Assembly (NCBI GenBank): GCA_963971425.1 | Contig: OZ020517.1 | Coordinates: forward strand, 12,960,501-13,024,500 | From: Bryoerythrophyllum caledonicum | Taxonomy: Eukaryota; Streptophyta; Bryopsida; Pottiales; Pottiaceae | Direction of reading: 5' to 3' | DNA length: 64,000 bases | Shown: piece by piece, positions 53,346-64,000 of the stretch | Position numbering within the stretch: position 1 is the first letter of the stretch | Layout of the letters: each line of letters starts with the position of its first letter | Notes under the pieces: model-generated | Database searches by the model: none | Told to the model about the DNA's origin: nothing | What the model saw: only the letters and a program-made list of their open reading frames with translations | Made by a program: the position numbers and the translations under genes

Positions 53346-54840
53346 CCGCATCCACGCCCAGATATCTGTACATAAGCCCTACGGGGCGGGGAGGAACGTG
53401 AAGAGATTAAATTTACTGCGTGTATGAACGCGCGTGAATGATAGTGTAGGAGAGGTAGTTGCTGCCAACCGCATAACCCAATCAGCTTGTGTTGATGTTT
53501 TTCTTTTTCTTTCACCCATCGTTGCAGCTTGCAGGAGCGGATGGACTTGTCCGTGGCATGGTGGTGCGCGCAGCACCAGTTTTGTGATGTGTGACTTGAC
53601 CGCCATGAAGATAGCAGACGAGCAGACGACGAATTCATATATAGTTGAATGCTCTTTTTGGTTAGCTCAGGATGTGCACATCTGGTTTGCGATCTGAACT
53701 CTGTTATATGCTCTTTTTTTCTTAGTGTAGCCACATGATGAATGTTTCCAGTGCTTGGCTTCTGGTTAAATTGTAATTTTCATAACCTCTTTTTTGTTGG
53801 TCTCACCACATGATGAGTTTCTGAATATTGCAGTCTTTTTCATGCTCTTTTTTGTTATATCACGTCACCTGATGAAAGTTTTCCACTGTTTTGAGTTTTT
53901 GAGACCTGGTATTTTCTTTTATTGCACCACATGGTAAAGTGTTTCTACTATCGGCTTCTGGTTTGAGTGAGTGAAGACTGTTCTTTTATTACGTTTTGGT
54001 GTAACAGTCCTACACATGAGTTTTGCATCTACTTAAGTTTGCTTCGTGTCACGTGGCGTACATTATCACGAGAAGTGTTGAACCGGGGCTTGTTTGGGAA
54101 CTTTGTAGTGTTATGGCTGTCCGTCGTTGTAAACGATGCGGCGCTTGTGCAAAATTTTGGAAATTTTAGAACATGCTGCCCTAAGAAGTCTAAGCGGTGT
54201 GCATTTCCAACACTACATATGATAACCACACTGACTAAGGTATTTAGTAACTATGTTATTGGGTGTGGTCTACTGTTCCTTACCTTGGTATATGGCTCAC
54301 TCTAAATGTATTGTATTGTACACAAGTTGAAATTTAGATTTATTTAGGTAAGCCCCTAGACTTCTGCTGATTTCTATACATTTGCCAACCTGAATCGTTT
54401 AAGGTCCTATTGAGTTTTGAGTTTAGGATCATGATAGATTATGCAAAACGCCATCTTCATGGCGAATATGTTTCATTGCAAATCCACTATATGGAAATCA
54501 ATGATGTTTGCCAATACTTGCATTAATTTTGGTGGCGCAAGTCCTTGTAGATTATCATCTTGCTCTACCTTTAAGTCACGGTAGATGTTGATCTTGCTCC
54601 GCCTGGGAAGTCACAATTCAATTTTTCCGCTGAAATTACATGTAGCACTTCCCACATGGGTTAACATGCCCAAAGGACCGATAAATGGACTATGTTGAAT
54701 CTTGCAACGCCCTTAGGCTTGCAATGGTTGTGACCTTGACTTGGTGTTGGGACTGTATAAGTTTGAGTAAGGAATAATGCATCTCATGCAAGGATACTTC
54801 GGAGTGAAGGTTTGTGTCAGGAGGTCACGGGTGTTATATA
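53346..54840. other. Downstream flank of H2A.X, no second gene seen
   Basis: It contains the presumed 3' UTR and poorly coding DNA. From about 54500 the sequence may be the end of a retrotransposon LTR. Confidence 0.45.
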
Positions 54841-55250
54841 TGGTATTAGAGCGTGAAATGAGGGAACCTTGAAGAAATGACAAAGAAGAAGCTCTCAAGG
54901 TAATAAGTCTTTAAGCTCAACGTAAGACATCAATGAATGAAGAATGCCCATAATGAAGAATCCATCAGTGGTGGTGATTAGGAGAAAGGTACTCAAGCCT
55001 AAGGAAGATGGTGCGTTGTTTTCTAAGGTTGTGGTGTTACCTAAAATGGTCACCAATACTAAGAAGTGGAGGTGCCCCTTATCGAACGTCCTCCAAGAAT
55101 CAAGTGATGGTGATTGTGACAAGATGAGCCACAATTCCAAAAGGAGGATAGGGAGCCTAAGTATGCAAGAGGGAGAGAGTGGAGATGAATGCCAAAAAAT
55201 TGTTAATTCTTACGCTATCTCAACTTTACATTCCAAAGGTGAGTCATAGT
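54841..55250 (+). mobile_element. Probable LTR-retrotransposon fragment with tRNA-Met-type primer-binding site
   Basis: TGGTATTAGAGC at 54841-54852 differs by one base from TGGTATCAGAGC, the initiator-Met primer-binding site common in plant LTR retrotransposons. It is preceded by GTGTTATATA, as LTR ends often are. A Lys-rich open frame of 101 codons follows at 54944-55249. No protease, RT or integrase is seen, so this is a remnant. Confidence 0.5.
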
Positions 55251-57599
55251 ATGCTAATAACAATATGTTTTGGGCAAAATATGTAATATACAAGGACAAT
55301 TTGTAGAAATTGTAGATGTCAATGCACCAAAATCTATGACTTTGGTCGCAAAACAACAAGTGCCATGGATACCAACAAGTATATTTGTAGTAGACACAAT
55401 AAATCTAGTATATTGCATGCGAGAACTTGAAATACCAATTATTCTAAAAAATGAAGAAACTAATTAAAGCTCATTAAAAAAAGGTCCATCCAATGTATTT
55501 AATGTATCCAATGTATTTAATGGTTTAGAAGGGTGTATAAAAAATTTATGTAAAAACCACTATTTTCCTTTTTTTTAATAATTTGAAAAAAATACCATTT
55601 TCTTTCATTATCTGCCAATAGCAATAATAAATTTGTAATTTCAGGTCATATGACCTCTTGCTTACATACCAGAGAATATTTGTTGAAACATATTAATAGC
55701 TTGTATTGAAATTGCGTCTAGAATCATAATATTTTACATAATCCATAAACAAACTCTAACTTGAATATGAAAATGAAACCAATCATGCAATTTCTTGAAA
55801 CTATGTTTTTGTGACAAGTTTTCCAATAGTAACTTAGCGCACTTTGACCCATGTTCATTTAAGAAAATATTAACCCTCAAGTTGTCCAAGAGGGACAAGG
55901 ATGTATTACTCATGGAAAGTGTGTCACTATAATATATGGTGTTGATAGAACAAATCTATGACCTTCCTAATGAAGGGAAATGAGAGTCTTAAGAGGATAA
56001 AAAGACAAAAAAACAAAAAAACTAATATAGTGGTCTAAAGGTGATGAAGAAGAATATACTCCACCTTTCACAATTCCCCAAGAAATACTCCACACCTTCC
56101 CAATAGGGAGTGATGTACTGTACATGGGATGAAATGAAGAGATAGATGGTTGGGAGATTCACAAATTTTTAAGGACTTTAGGAATGCCATTGCTCTTGTG
56201 AAAATTCAATAAAAGGGACAAAACTTAAGATAATACATCCAAACCTTCACTACCAAGATGTTAATAGTACCTTCCATTGTGAATTATTCCAAGAGAGTAC
56301 TTCATTGTATAGGAATTCACCATACCATAAGGGAAAGTTTCTTCCGGCTCATTCAAAGTACTTTCATGTTGCAAAATGAATCAAATTAAAATAACGTTAT
56401 ATCCATAATATTCAAAAATTACATCAAAATAAGTTTGATCCTCTCTAAGAAAAGCATACATAAACATAGTCATAAATAAACATATAATTGTATCTCTGTA
56501 TCTATAATTTATGAAAATTGCCCATCCAATAACACAAAAGTAATTATTTTGCCTTCCAAAAACTATATTTCTTTTTCTATATATTGTGCCTCACAAATAC
56601 AATCTTATTTCTATATTGTGCTTGTACCATTTTCTTGCTTTAACGTTATTTGTGGTGGATCATTAATCATATTTGGTTCCATAAGTGGAATATTCATATA
56701 AAAAACAAGATCCACATCAATATGTTTATAATCATCCATTGCTCTTATTGTATGAAACGTGGTAGCACTTCACTCTTGATTGATGGCAGGAGCTCTAGAT
56801 TCTCAACCACGCATTGTCCACATGACTAAAAGATGGAAACCACCACCACCAGCGCCCAACAAACCCCCCCCATGCTCACCACCAACTCATCACAACAACA
56901 AACAAACAAACAAACAAACAAACAAGTGGAGCATCCATGGACAAGACTCAATACCTACCTCAGCACCACCGTAATCACCGCAAGGAGAAGCTTTACCAAC
57001 GGCAACCCTACATATGTGTCACAACGAAAAGGAGACAAAGTCAAGATCCTAGCTGCAACAACCATGAAGTGGCCAAAATAAGAAAGTATTGGATCTGGAC
57101 CAACGCATAATATATCACACCCATAGCATCACAATCGAATGGCCACCAGACTACTGTAAAGCATGCACCATATATCCTAATACAACAATACACATAAAAT
57201 TGCAAGTGGAGAAGCGGGACAAAAAAAGCACAAGCTTCCATTACCTTCAATTTCCTATACACATCTTTACTCTCGATATGCTTGTCCCTTTCATTTGTTG
57301 TCTCAATTTAACTCCCACTTGTCTCCCATCCTTCAATCTAATTTGTACGTATCTATTTGTTCCTTCTTTTATGCTTCATAATCAATGGTTTATTGTATGA
57401 ACCAACACCTTGTAGAGTACCCGACAACTAAGATATGGATAGAGCAATTTCGAGCCTCAACCTTGTAAAAACTCTGAAATTCAAAATGTTGTGAACCATT
57501 CAAAAATGCATGAAATTGAGAACCTTAAAGTGCACGGGAGAGCATAGAGAGACTATTTTCAAGTTGTATAATATGTCATATTGAAAAGTACAAAATATA
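55251..57599. other. AT-rich non-coding DNA
   Basis: No gene is recognised. A short (AAAC)n run is present near 56900-56925. Short frames at 55270 and 56780 lack domains. Confidence 0.45.
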
Positions 57600-58650
57600 C
57601 AACAATTTGGATATTTTTTGACATAGTGCCTACCATCTACACTACCACCTCGAGCATCAATAACAACCTTTATTCTGTAAGGTATTGTGAATATGAGTGT
57701 ATCAAGCACATTTCTAAAGATTCCTTTCGGTTCACGTTGAGTGGCAGAAGCCATTTGCTCCCAAGAAGGTGGTCGATACTTGTTCTAAACATGGTCCTTT
57801 AGAACTTTCCGTAGATCCTCTATAGGGTTCAGATCTAGGGAGTTAGGCGGCCAATTCATTTGTCATGCCATGAGCTTCTCTCCACCTATTAGGTAGGAAA
57901 CTACAATGCACTAGAGCAATATCCTCTATAAGAACCATGTCATTTGGATGATCTTGGAGGGAATAAAAGGTAGATATTGCTCCCTCGTGTATTATGTTCA
58001 CAAAGATAGCAACAGTTCTTCTACCTACAGGGATTATGACTATAGGAGATTTATGATAGCCACTAAAAGCACCCCACATCATAACGGAATCACAACCGGA
58101 CTAAAAGGTTGGACAAAAGCAATGCCATGAGTACCTCTCGTAAACTTAACGCCAAACTCATATCGATTGTGAATGCTTTCCAACCTCAAACGATGATTTA
58201 TCCGCCCATATGACATTCTTCCATTCCTCTTCGCTACAATGTGCATGAGTTTCAACAAAAGCAAACCTTTGTGCCTTATGTGCATCACTCAGAAAATGTT
58301 TTTTTTACTACAGTACCATTGTTGAAGCTAAGAGCCCAAATGTATCGCTTCAATGTACAAATGAAAATTTTTGTTGTCATTTGGGCCTAAATTGCACCAA
58401 TAGGTGCACAAATCACCAAGCACAAGTTGTTTGAGTTGTCGTTTGTCGCTTGACGGAAATCAAGCTTACATATTTTACATGCAGGCTTTGGAGAAACAAT
58501 AATACCACAAAGCTAGTACGACTTCATAAGAGTAGAAACAATTTGACATGCTATGCCTAATTCACATCTGATTTGAGCATTAGTGACTCCCACTTCGTGC
58601 ATATCAACAATGTGGCCCTTTTCTTCTCTTGTAAGATTCCTTGACCTCAT
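57600..58650 (-). pseudogene. Tc1-like transposase, degraded (family 2)
   Basis: Read on the minus strand: a helix-turn-helix start (MRSRNLTREEKGHIVDMHEV), then VIWADKSSFEVGK with the first catalytic Asp, MMWGAFSGYHKSPIV, MVLIEDIALVHCS with the second Asp, and NWPPNSLDLNPIED with the Glu, then IDARGG near the C-terminus. The catalytic residues survive, but several stops and frameshifts break the gene, including TGA where Arg is expected before VWR. It differs from the 17.4-kb transposase. Confidence 0.82.
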
Positions 58651-59228
58651 TGCAAACAAAGCGCTAGCTACCAGCTCTCTTTGAAATGACACAATTCTAC
58701 TTGAAAGAGTACACTCAACTAATCTCCCAATCTCACTTTGTTTCTCTTTCGATTTGCCTTGGAGATATGTCATGGTTCATAAATACAAGAAGGTTGTGCA
58801 TATCCAAGTTGAAATGCACACATGTATGTTGACATGTGTGTCTCACATATGAACATCCAAAATTACACATTAACACCAAAACAACATATATTCAATTAAT
58901 CCTTGATTGATTATAAAGATATTGCAATTAGATTAATATACCCTTTGTCACCTAGCAACAACCGCAATATGTAGCTGCTCCTAGAGCCCCCTGCAATTTT
59001 ATGAAAAATATGATTTTTGGCATTCACCTAAAGTTCACCCTATTTTTGGCCTTAATAAGGTTGTCCTTATCTTTGTTGCCAGATATTGTACACAAATTTT
59101 GAGATCTATAATGGCTAGCAGAAATAGTTGTACAGAAGAAGCTTTTTAGAAAACCAACTTTCAAAATTACATCAACTCTCATAAAATAGGAAGAACACCC
59201 CACAAGGGTGTATAGTTGCAACAAAGCA
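58651..59228. other. Spacer between two Tc1-like pseudogenes
   Basis: It probably contains the ends of both elements, but I could not define inverted repeats. Confidence 0.4.
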
Positions 59229-60223
59229 CTACCATTGCATGTAGCCACCTATTGCTTGGTAGACATCAAGAGCTTTTTGAGGCATGGAGCATATCAACTT
59301 CCTAACAACATCAACCTCAATATTGTACCAATTTTCTTGGATCTTTTCCTATCAGCCACTTTTGCTAGTGGATTTCTTCTTAAACCTTCTTGAACCGAGA
59401 TCTAATTTATTCCATAGATAATCTATTGGATTGAGGTCATATGATTGTGGAGGATGCTCAATAAGGTGAAATTCGTTAGCAAACAACCAATCTACAATGT
59501 AATGTGTCATTGTGATGTTAAAAAATAACCTATCCTCTTCTAAACCTTGCAACTATATAGTGCCCAAAAGGTCCGTCTCAAAAATGTTGCAGTACCCATA
59601 TTTATCCAACTTCCCTTCAATGAAATGAAGCTTGCCAACACTTTCTCTACTCATACAATCCCAGATCATTATGCTTCCTCCCCATCTTTAATTGTAATTG
59701 TATATGCTGATCTAATTGATGCCAACAATAGAGAAGCCCATATGAGCAAAAAAGATTAAACTTTAACTCATCATAAAAAATGTTATGACTTCATAACTCC
59801 TAATTTGCACGCTTGCACCTTCTTTACCCATTGTAAACGACAAGGTCGATGTTTCTTTGTCAAAAGTGGCTTCTTGGTCTTTACATATGCTTGAAAGTTT
59901 TGCATGTGAAGACTTGTTCTAACTGTATCATCACTCCATTACATGCCCTCAAATTGTAATGCTCTTTATATAATTGCTGTTGTTTTAGAATTTTGATCAT
60001 TTGACCTCCTAACAATGTCACAATCACATCGTTTATCAAAAAAATTAGATCTACCAGATAAAGCCTTGTCTGTCAAGCTCCCTTGTTTACAAAACCTTTG
60101 CACTATGTTAGAACAAATGTTTTGAGGAATGCCAAAAATTGTTGAAATCTTGCCATAGGAGTTGCCTAGTTAGTACACATGAAGAACTGCCATACGTTGA
60201 TTTTTAGATCTTTTTGAAGACAT
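59229..60223 (-). pseudogene. Tc1/mariner-like transposase, degraded (family 3)
   Basis: From ATG at 60221-60223: MSSKRSKNQRMAVLHVY, then a stop, IPQNICSNIVQRFCKQGSL and TDKALSGRS (helix-turn-helix region). Later YDELKFNLF stands where WSDESKFNLF is usual, so the first Asp context is partly kept. HPPQSYDLNPIDYLWNKL gives the third motif with Asp in place of Glu. The reading ends in GGYMQW near 59232. Stops and frameshifts show it is dead. Confidence 0.78.
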
Positions 60224-61130
60224 AGCAATTCACCAAAGGCCTCTCTAAAACTTACAAAAAAATTACAAAGCTAAAAAGCCTTGCAAGTGCACTTGCATTT
60301 GGAAGATTATGGTCCGCACAACTGGCCTGCATATTAAGTTGTACACACCTTTTCATGATCTTTGCATGTGCAATTCCTACAAGTGTCAAACTTTGAGGGA
60401 ACCAAATCTAATTAGGTGCCATATGATATACAAATTAAGGTTGGCCAAAAAAATCTCTCACCAATTTCACCACTATGCCACAATCCATACAACTCTAAGA
60501 AACCGCTTCACCGTCCAAATACTTATGGTAGCCATTGTATATGTATTTTGGTAGGTGCGTCCCTGTATTTAAGGGTGCATTTCATAACGGTGTACTTGTA
60601 TGGTGTATACTAGAGTCTAGAAGTATTTTTTCTGCACACACATCACTGTTTACTTTCAATTTGCTTTCTCATCAATAGGCACTCAAAGTATGATGCAGGG
60701 AGAAGTGAAGCACAAGGTAATAAGGAGAAAAGTTGTAAAAATAATCCGTAATAACATTTGTTTCTTATCTTTGTTGCAACATGTCTTACTGTCAACTAGC
60801 TTCATCTTCTTCCAAGCGTTGAACTTTGTAATAATGGTTAAGAAAGTGTTTGTATATGAATAGAACCTAAAAACCCAATAATACCATGGATGTTGCAATC
60901 TCTAACCAAAAAAATATAAAAGCAACAATTTTGTCTTGTCCTGAATATTGGCTGGGATTCAACAAATCAAATACAATTGCAAAGAAAATTCAGGCTCTAA
61001 AAGTCCTCTTTATATGCATTGATGAATAAATCAAATATTGGTTAAACAAAAAAGAGGCAATATAGAGTTTTGAGGCGTTGCCCTTCTTTCTATAGATCTC
61101 TGAAGATGAACGGCCCTTAAAAAGACCAAA
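60224..61130. other. Non-coding DNA, nothing recognised
   Basis: No domain or repeat boundary is seen. Confidence 0.45.
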
Positions 61131-61139
61131 GGAAAAGTT

Positions 61140-62130
61140 AAGCAATCAGATGAACTTCACTCAGTTTCTATGTACAGTCAAGGTAGTCTTAAATGGCTAT
61201 GCCTTACAATATCAAGTCTCAATACACTTTGAAATTGGGGAGCAAGTTTGGACTGGGGATGTTATTCATGAAATGATAGTTGAAAGGCTTTAAGAAATGA
61301 AAATATTCATAAGAGAGATTCTTGGGAATCCATAGCCATAATGTATTCGCATAAGACTAATCATTGCAGTGGTAGTGTCAGAATTTCCTGAAGAAACTAG
61401 AGATTGATGAAAAAATCCTCTTGCAAGGACTAAACCTTTCATTCTTATTTTGAATGAGGAGATCCTCCAAAAGGGAAAAGTGAGTAGGTCATATAACTCT
61501 TTAGCCCTTGCAAATCTCCTGTAAGTTAAGATTTTAGGTTTTAATCTTCCATACAAAAACTGGTACACTTTGAATGAAGAGATAGTGAAGAATTTTTTTT
61601 GTAAGGTGTCAACTGGTTGAAGTAGCCGATGCACAAAATAAAACAAGTTCAGACTTTGCAAAGGTCAAAATTCTCTTCCTTAAACAAGCGGCAAAAGCGC
61701 AAGAACATAAAATCTCATTCTCCAATGGAATTTATGAACCTAATTTTGCAAGCAAGGAAAAGACGGAGGATGATGACATTGTAAAAAAAACATTCTTTCT
61801 CATAGTTAAAAATATAGAAACGACAAAGAGTGAAAAAAAGCTTGAGGAGGGAATTAAATTTGTATTAGGCAAGAATAAAGTGATTAGAACTTATTTAAAC
61901 TTGAACATGAGAGATATATAGGCATTTGTAACAACCAATGTCTTTGATTGAATTCAGAGAATTAAAAGCCTATAGATTGTTCACCGGGAATTTTCCTTAT
62001 GCAAGTGAATTTAAGGATTTAAAAGTCAATAAATTGCTCACTGAGAAACTAACCCACTTTTGGATTCAACAATTAATGGCCATACATACTGCCATGTTAC
62101 TATCGCAACAAGTCATTTTGACTTGTAGTC
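61140..62130 (+). pseudogene. Decayed LINE ORF1 fragment related to the 13-kb element
   Basis: Broken frames read YALQYQVSIHFEIGEQVWTG, where the intact ORF1 has FALDYQVSIHFELGDQIWTK. They continue with LILNEEIL, VKILGFNL, and TYLNLNMRDI for the intact TFFKLEHGRH, ending with LLTEKLTHFWIQQLMA. The match covers intact residues about 1162-1465, including the RRM-like part. Many stops and indels show age. No ORF2 follows, so it is a truncated or rearranged copy of an older family member. Confidence 0.75.
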
Positions 62131-63915
62131 TTCAAAAAGAAATATGGATTGAAATGCTTACGACACATCATTGCAATTTGGATGTATCGCAACAAGGATT
62201 TCAAAATATATCCTTTCATGAAAACCATATCTAAAATATTGTTCAGCTCTTTACCATCATATTCCATATAGTGTACAGAAATACAACATGTACTAAGTGT
62301 AGAGGATAGTAAAGTAAGTACACTGATCTTTTTAAGAATGGTGATTCAAATAAAGAACCATTTTGTGGCAACCAAGTCAATGATGGTGACTTGGTATTTA
62401 CAAAATACTTGATTGCAAAATGAGTCTAATATGTAGCATCAACGATATCAAAAATTGCATACAATAGAGGTTGAAGCCTTCTTTTGAGCTAACAGATTCA
62501 ATTAATGTTAACACCACCATCACATCATTAGTAAATGAAAGCAACTCAAAGAGTGAAACATGGTTGTTAGTGGTGTTGAAATGGATAAATAAATATCTAT
62601 TCCAAAGTCACATATGTATCACTAAAGAGAATGCATAGCAAATCTAATGGAAGATACTAACCAAAAAAACTTGACAATGACGTGTATGATGTAGAGTCCA
62701 ACGGTAATGAGAAGGTATCACAAATCTAATTAGATGATTTATTAGAATTTAGAAAATATTTATGTGCACATAAAACTTCTTATGTTTTAGAAAATGTTTA
62801 TGGAAAAATCAATGTTTGGATTTTAGACGCAAATCAAAACATAATACATACGTGGAAGGTATTTTAATTCACAGGTTGAAAGAAAAATCTAAAACTTCTT
62901 GAATATGGAAGTAGGGAAGAATAAAGTCTATTTTCAGTATACAAGTCCGATTTTTACAAATACCGTGTTTGCAAATATGTTCTATATATTGACAAAAGAA
63001 TTCAATATGCACTATGTTAACGATAATATCATATGAAATAGACTTCAAATAACTTATCAATATAATACTATCATACATATGCATATGTATATAAATATCA
63101 ATATGATTTTGGATATTTTTGCTCTAGAGTGCATAGATTTTATAAAAATATGTCAGCATCACTTTTTAATTGGTTTCATTGCAACCAATCATTAAGTAGA
63201 CTAATCAACTTTTAAATAAATCATATATGACCAAAATGGGATGAGATAAAAAAATAGATATGTTAAAAATTATTTAAGACACAAAAATTTATTACAATCA
63301 TAATTATATCAATGTATATGCCATTATAAACACCATTGATGTTTTATTCCAAGATAACTATATTTGAAAAAGGTATTGCATGTGTACATCAAACAATTTT
63401 TTGGCAATGATCATTATAAATTTCCAAATTAAGTAAACTGTAATTTATCAAAAGATTAAAGAAACCAACAATAATTGTAATCAAATTGGCTAAGAAGGAT
63501 ATTTCTTGTCGTATTGGTTTTGAAAATGTCTACGCTTGAAAGAAGGCAATAGTTTTATTCCACTACCCTTTGTACTATGGATAAAGGATTAGTAAAAGGA
63601 ACAAACAAGAAAATATTCACCTTAGCCTCCCTTTAAAAATTCAAGTTCATTGTCCTTTCTTTTGGTTGTCATGACTATTCTAATAATATATGATGTATAT
63701 TTCATTTGATAACTATTGATAATATGTGATGGTTATTGATAATCCCTAAATTTCCAAGTGTCCCCTCGGAGGACTCTAGAAGGTTTGGACAGGTTCCTAT
63801 GGTGTAATTTTATGACAATTTTCTTTGATATTTTCAATGTAGATGGACATTACTAAAAGCTTTGTGTGAGTCCAATTTTCCTAAATCCAACATCTTATGA
63901 AAAACTTATAGGGTT
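62131..63915. other. AT-rich non-coding DNA
   Basis: No credible coding region is seen. The former ORF2 of the fragment above is not detectable here. Confidence 0.5.
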
Positions 63916-63919
63916 TTGA

Positions 63920-64000
63920 AGTTTAAATGGGGAGAGCGGGCACATCGGGCAACTCCAAAAACTTTTGCTATGACACTCTATTGAATGTGAGATTTTCAAT
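63920..64000 (+). repeat. Dispersed repeat, copy 3, cut by the window edge
   Basis: CTTTTGCTATGACACTCTAT and GAATGTGAGATTTTCAAT match 15570-15620 closely and the inverted copy at 51.48 kb. The repeat continues beyond the window. Confidence 0.7.

Noticed and set aside
53020..53401. Frames antisense to or out of phase with H2A.X exon 2
   Set aside because: Shadows of the GC-rich histone exon.

Overview
This window looks like a repeat-dense, intron-bearing nuclear region of a green plant or streptophyte alga. The evidence is an intact plant-type histone H2A.X gene with a phase-0 intron and a C-terminal SQEF motif, TTTAGGG-like interstitial telomeric DNA, and an AT-rich background dominated by transposons of several classes. 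I cannot name the species from the sequence.

Layout. 0-2.1 kb is non-coding DNA with four short palindromes and a degenerate telomere-like tract. 2.15-15.27 kb is a full-length, about 13.1 kb non-LTR retrotransposon on the minus strand, bounded by an identical 13-bp target-site duplication. Its ORF1 has an RRM-like fold region and a terminal coiled coil. Its ORF2 carries a poly-Asn/His leader, a 2A-like motif, an APE endonuclease, a reverse transcriptase, an RNase H, a CCHC zinc finger and a C-terminal PD-(D/E)XK-like endonuclease. 16.5-21.5 kb holds a Tc1/mariner element with 948-bp inverted repeats and a broken DD34E transposase, abutting a related non-autonomous fold-back element; a third member lies at 45.7-47.0 kb. 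21.5-24.4 kb is low-complexity DNA with a 34-bp minisatellite.

24.4-37 kb contains decayed, intron-bearing coding remnants: one with a ParB/DGQHR-like motif and a possible methyltransferase motif, one with an FCP1/NLI-type phosphatase domain. Their introns and flanks are peppered with copies of one short palindrome family, some nested inside larger palindromes. 35.9-40.2 kb and 48.9-51.5 kb carry three copies of a large repeat (R1). The last two copies lead into a truncated H2A pseudogene (40.6 kb) and the intact H2A.X gene (52.5-53.3 kb), so that region is a duplicated segment. A PIF/Harbinger-like MITE with a TTA duplication sits at 42.96-44.19 kb. 54-64 kb holds a probable LTR-element primer-binding site, two more degraded Tc1-like transposases, and a fragment of an older relative of the 13-kb LINE's ORF1.

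Only H2A.X looks like a working host gene. The LINE may be recent and possibly intact. Nearly everything else is mobile DNA or its decay products. The strongest candidates for something new are the dual-endonuclease LINE with its 2A/poly-Asn leader and no in-frame AUG before the 2A site, and the dispersed self-symmetric palindrome family with nested-palindrome organisation. All calls are from reading the sequence; no database search was run.
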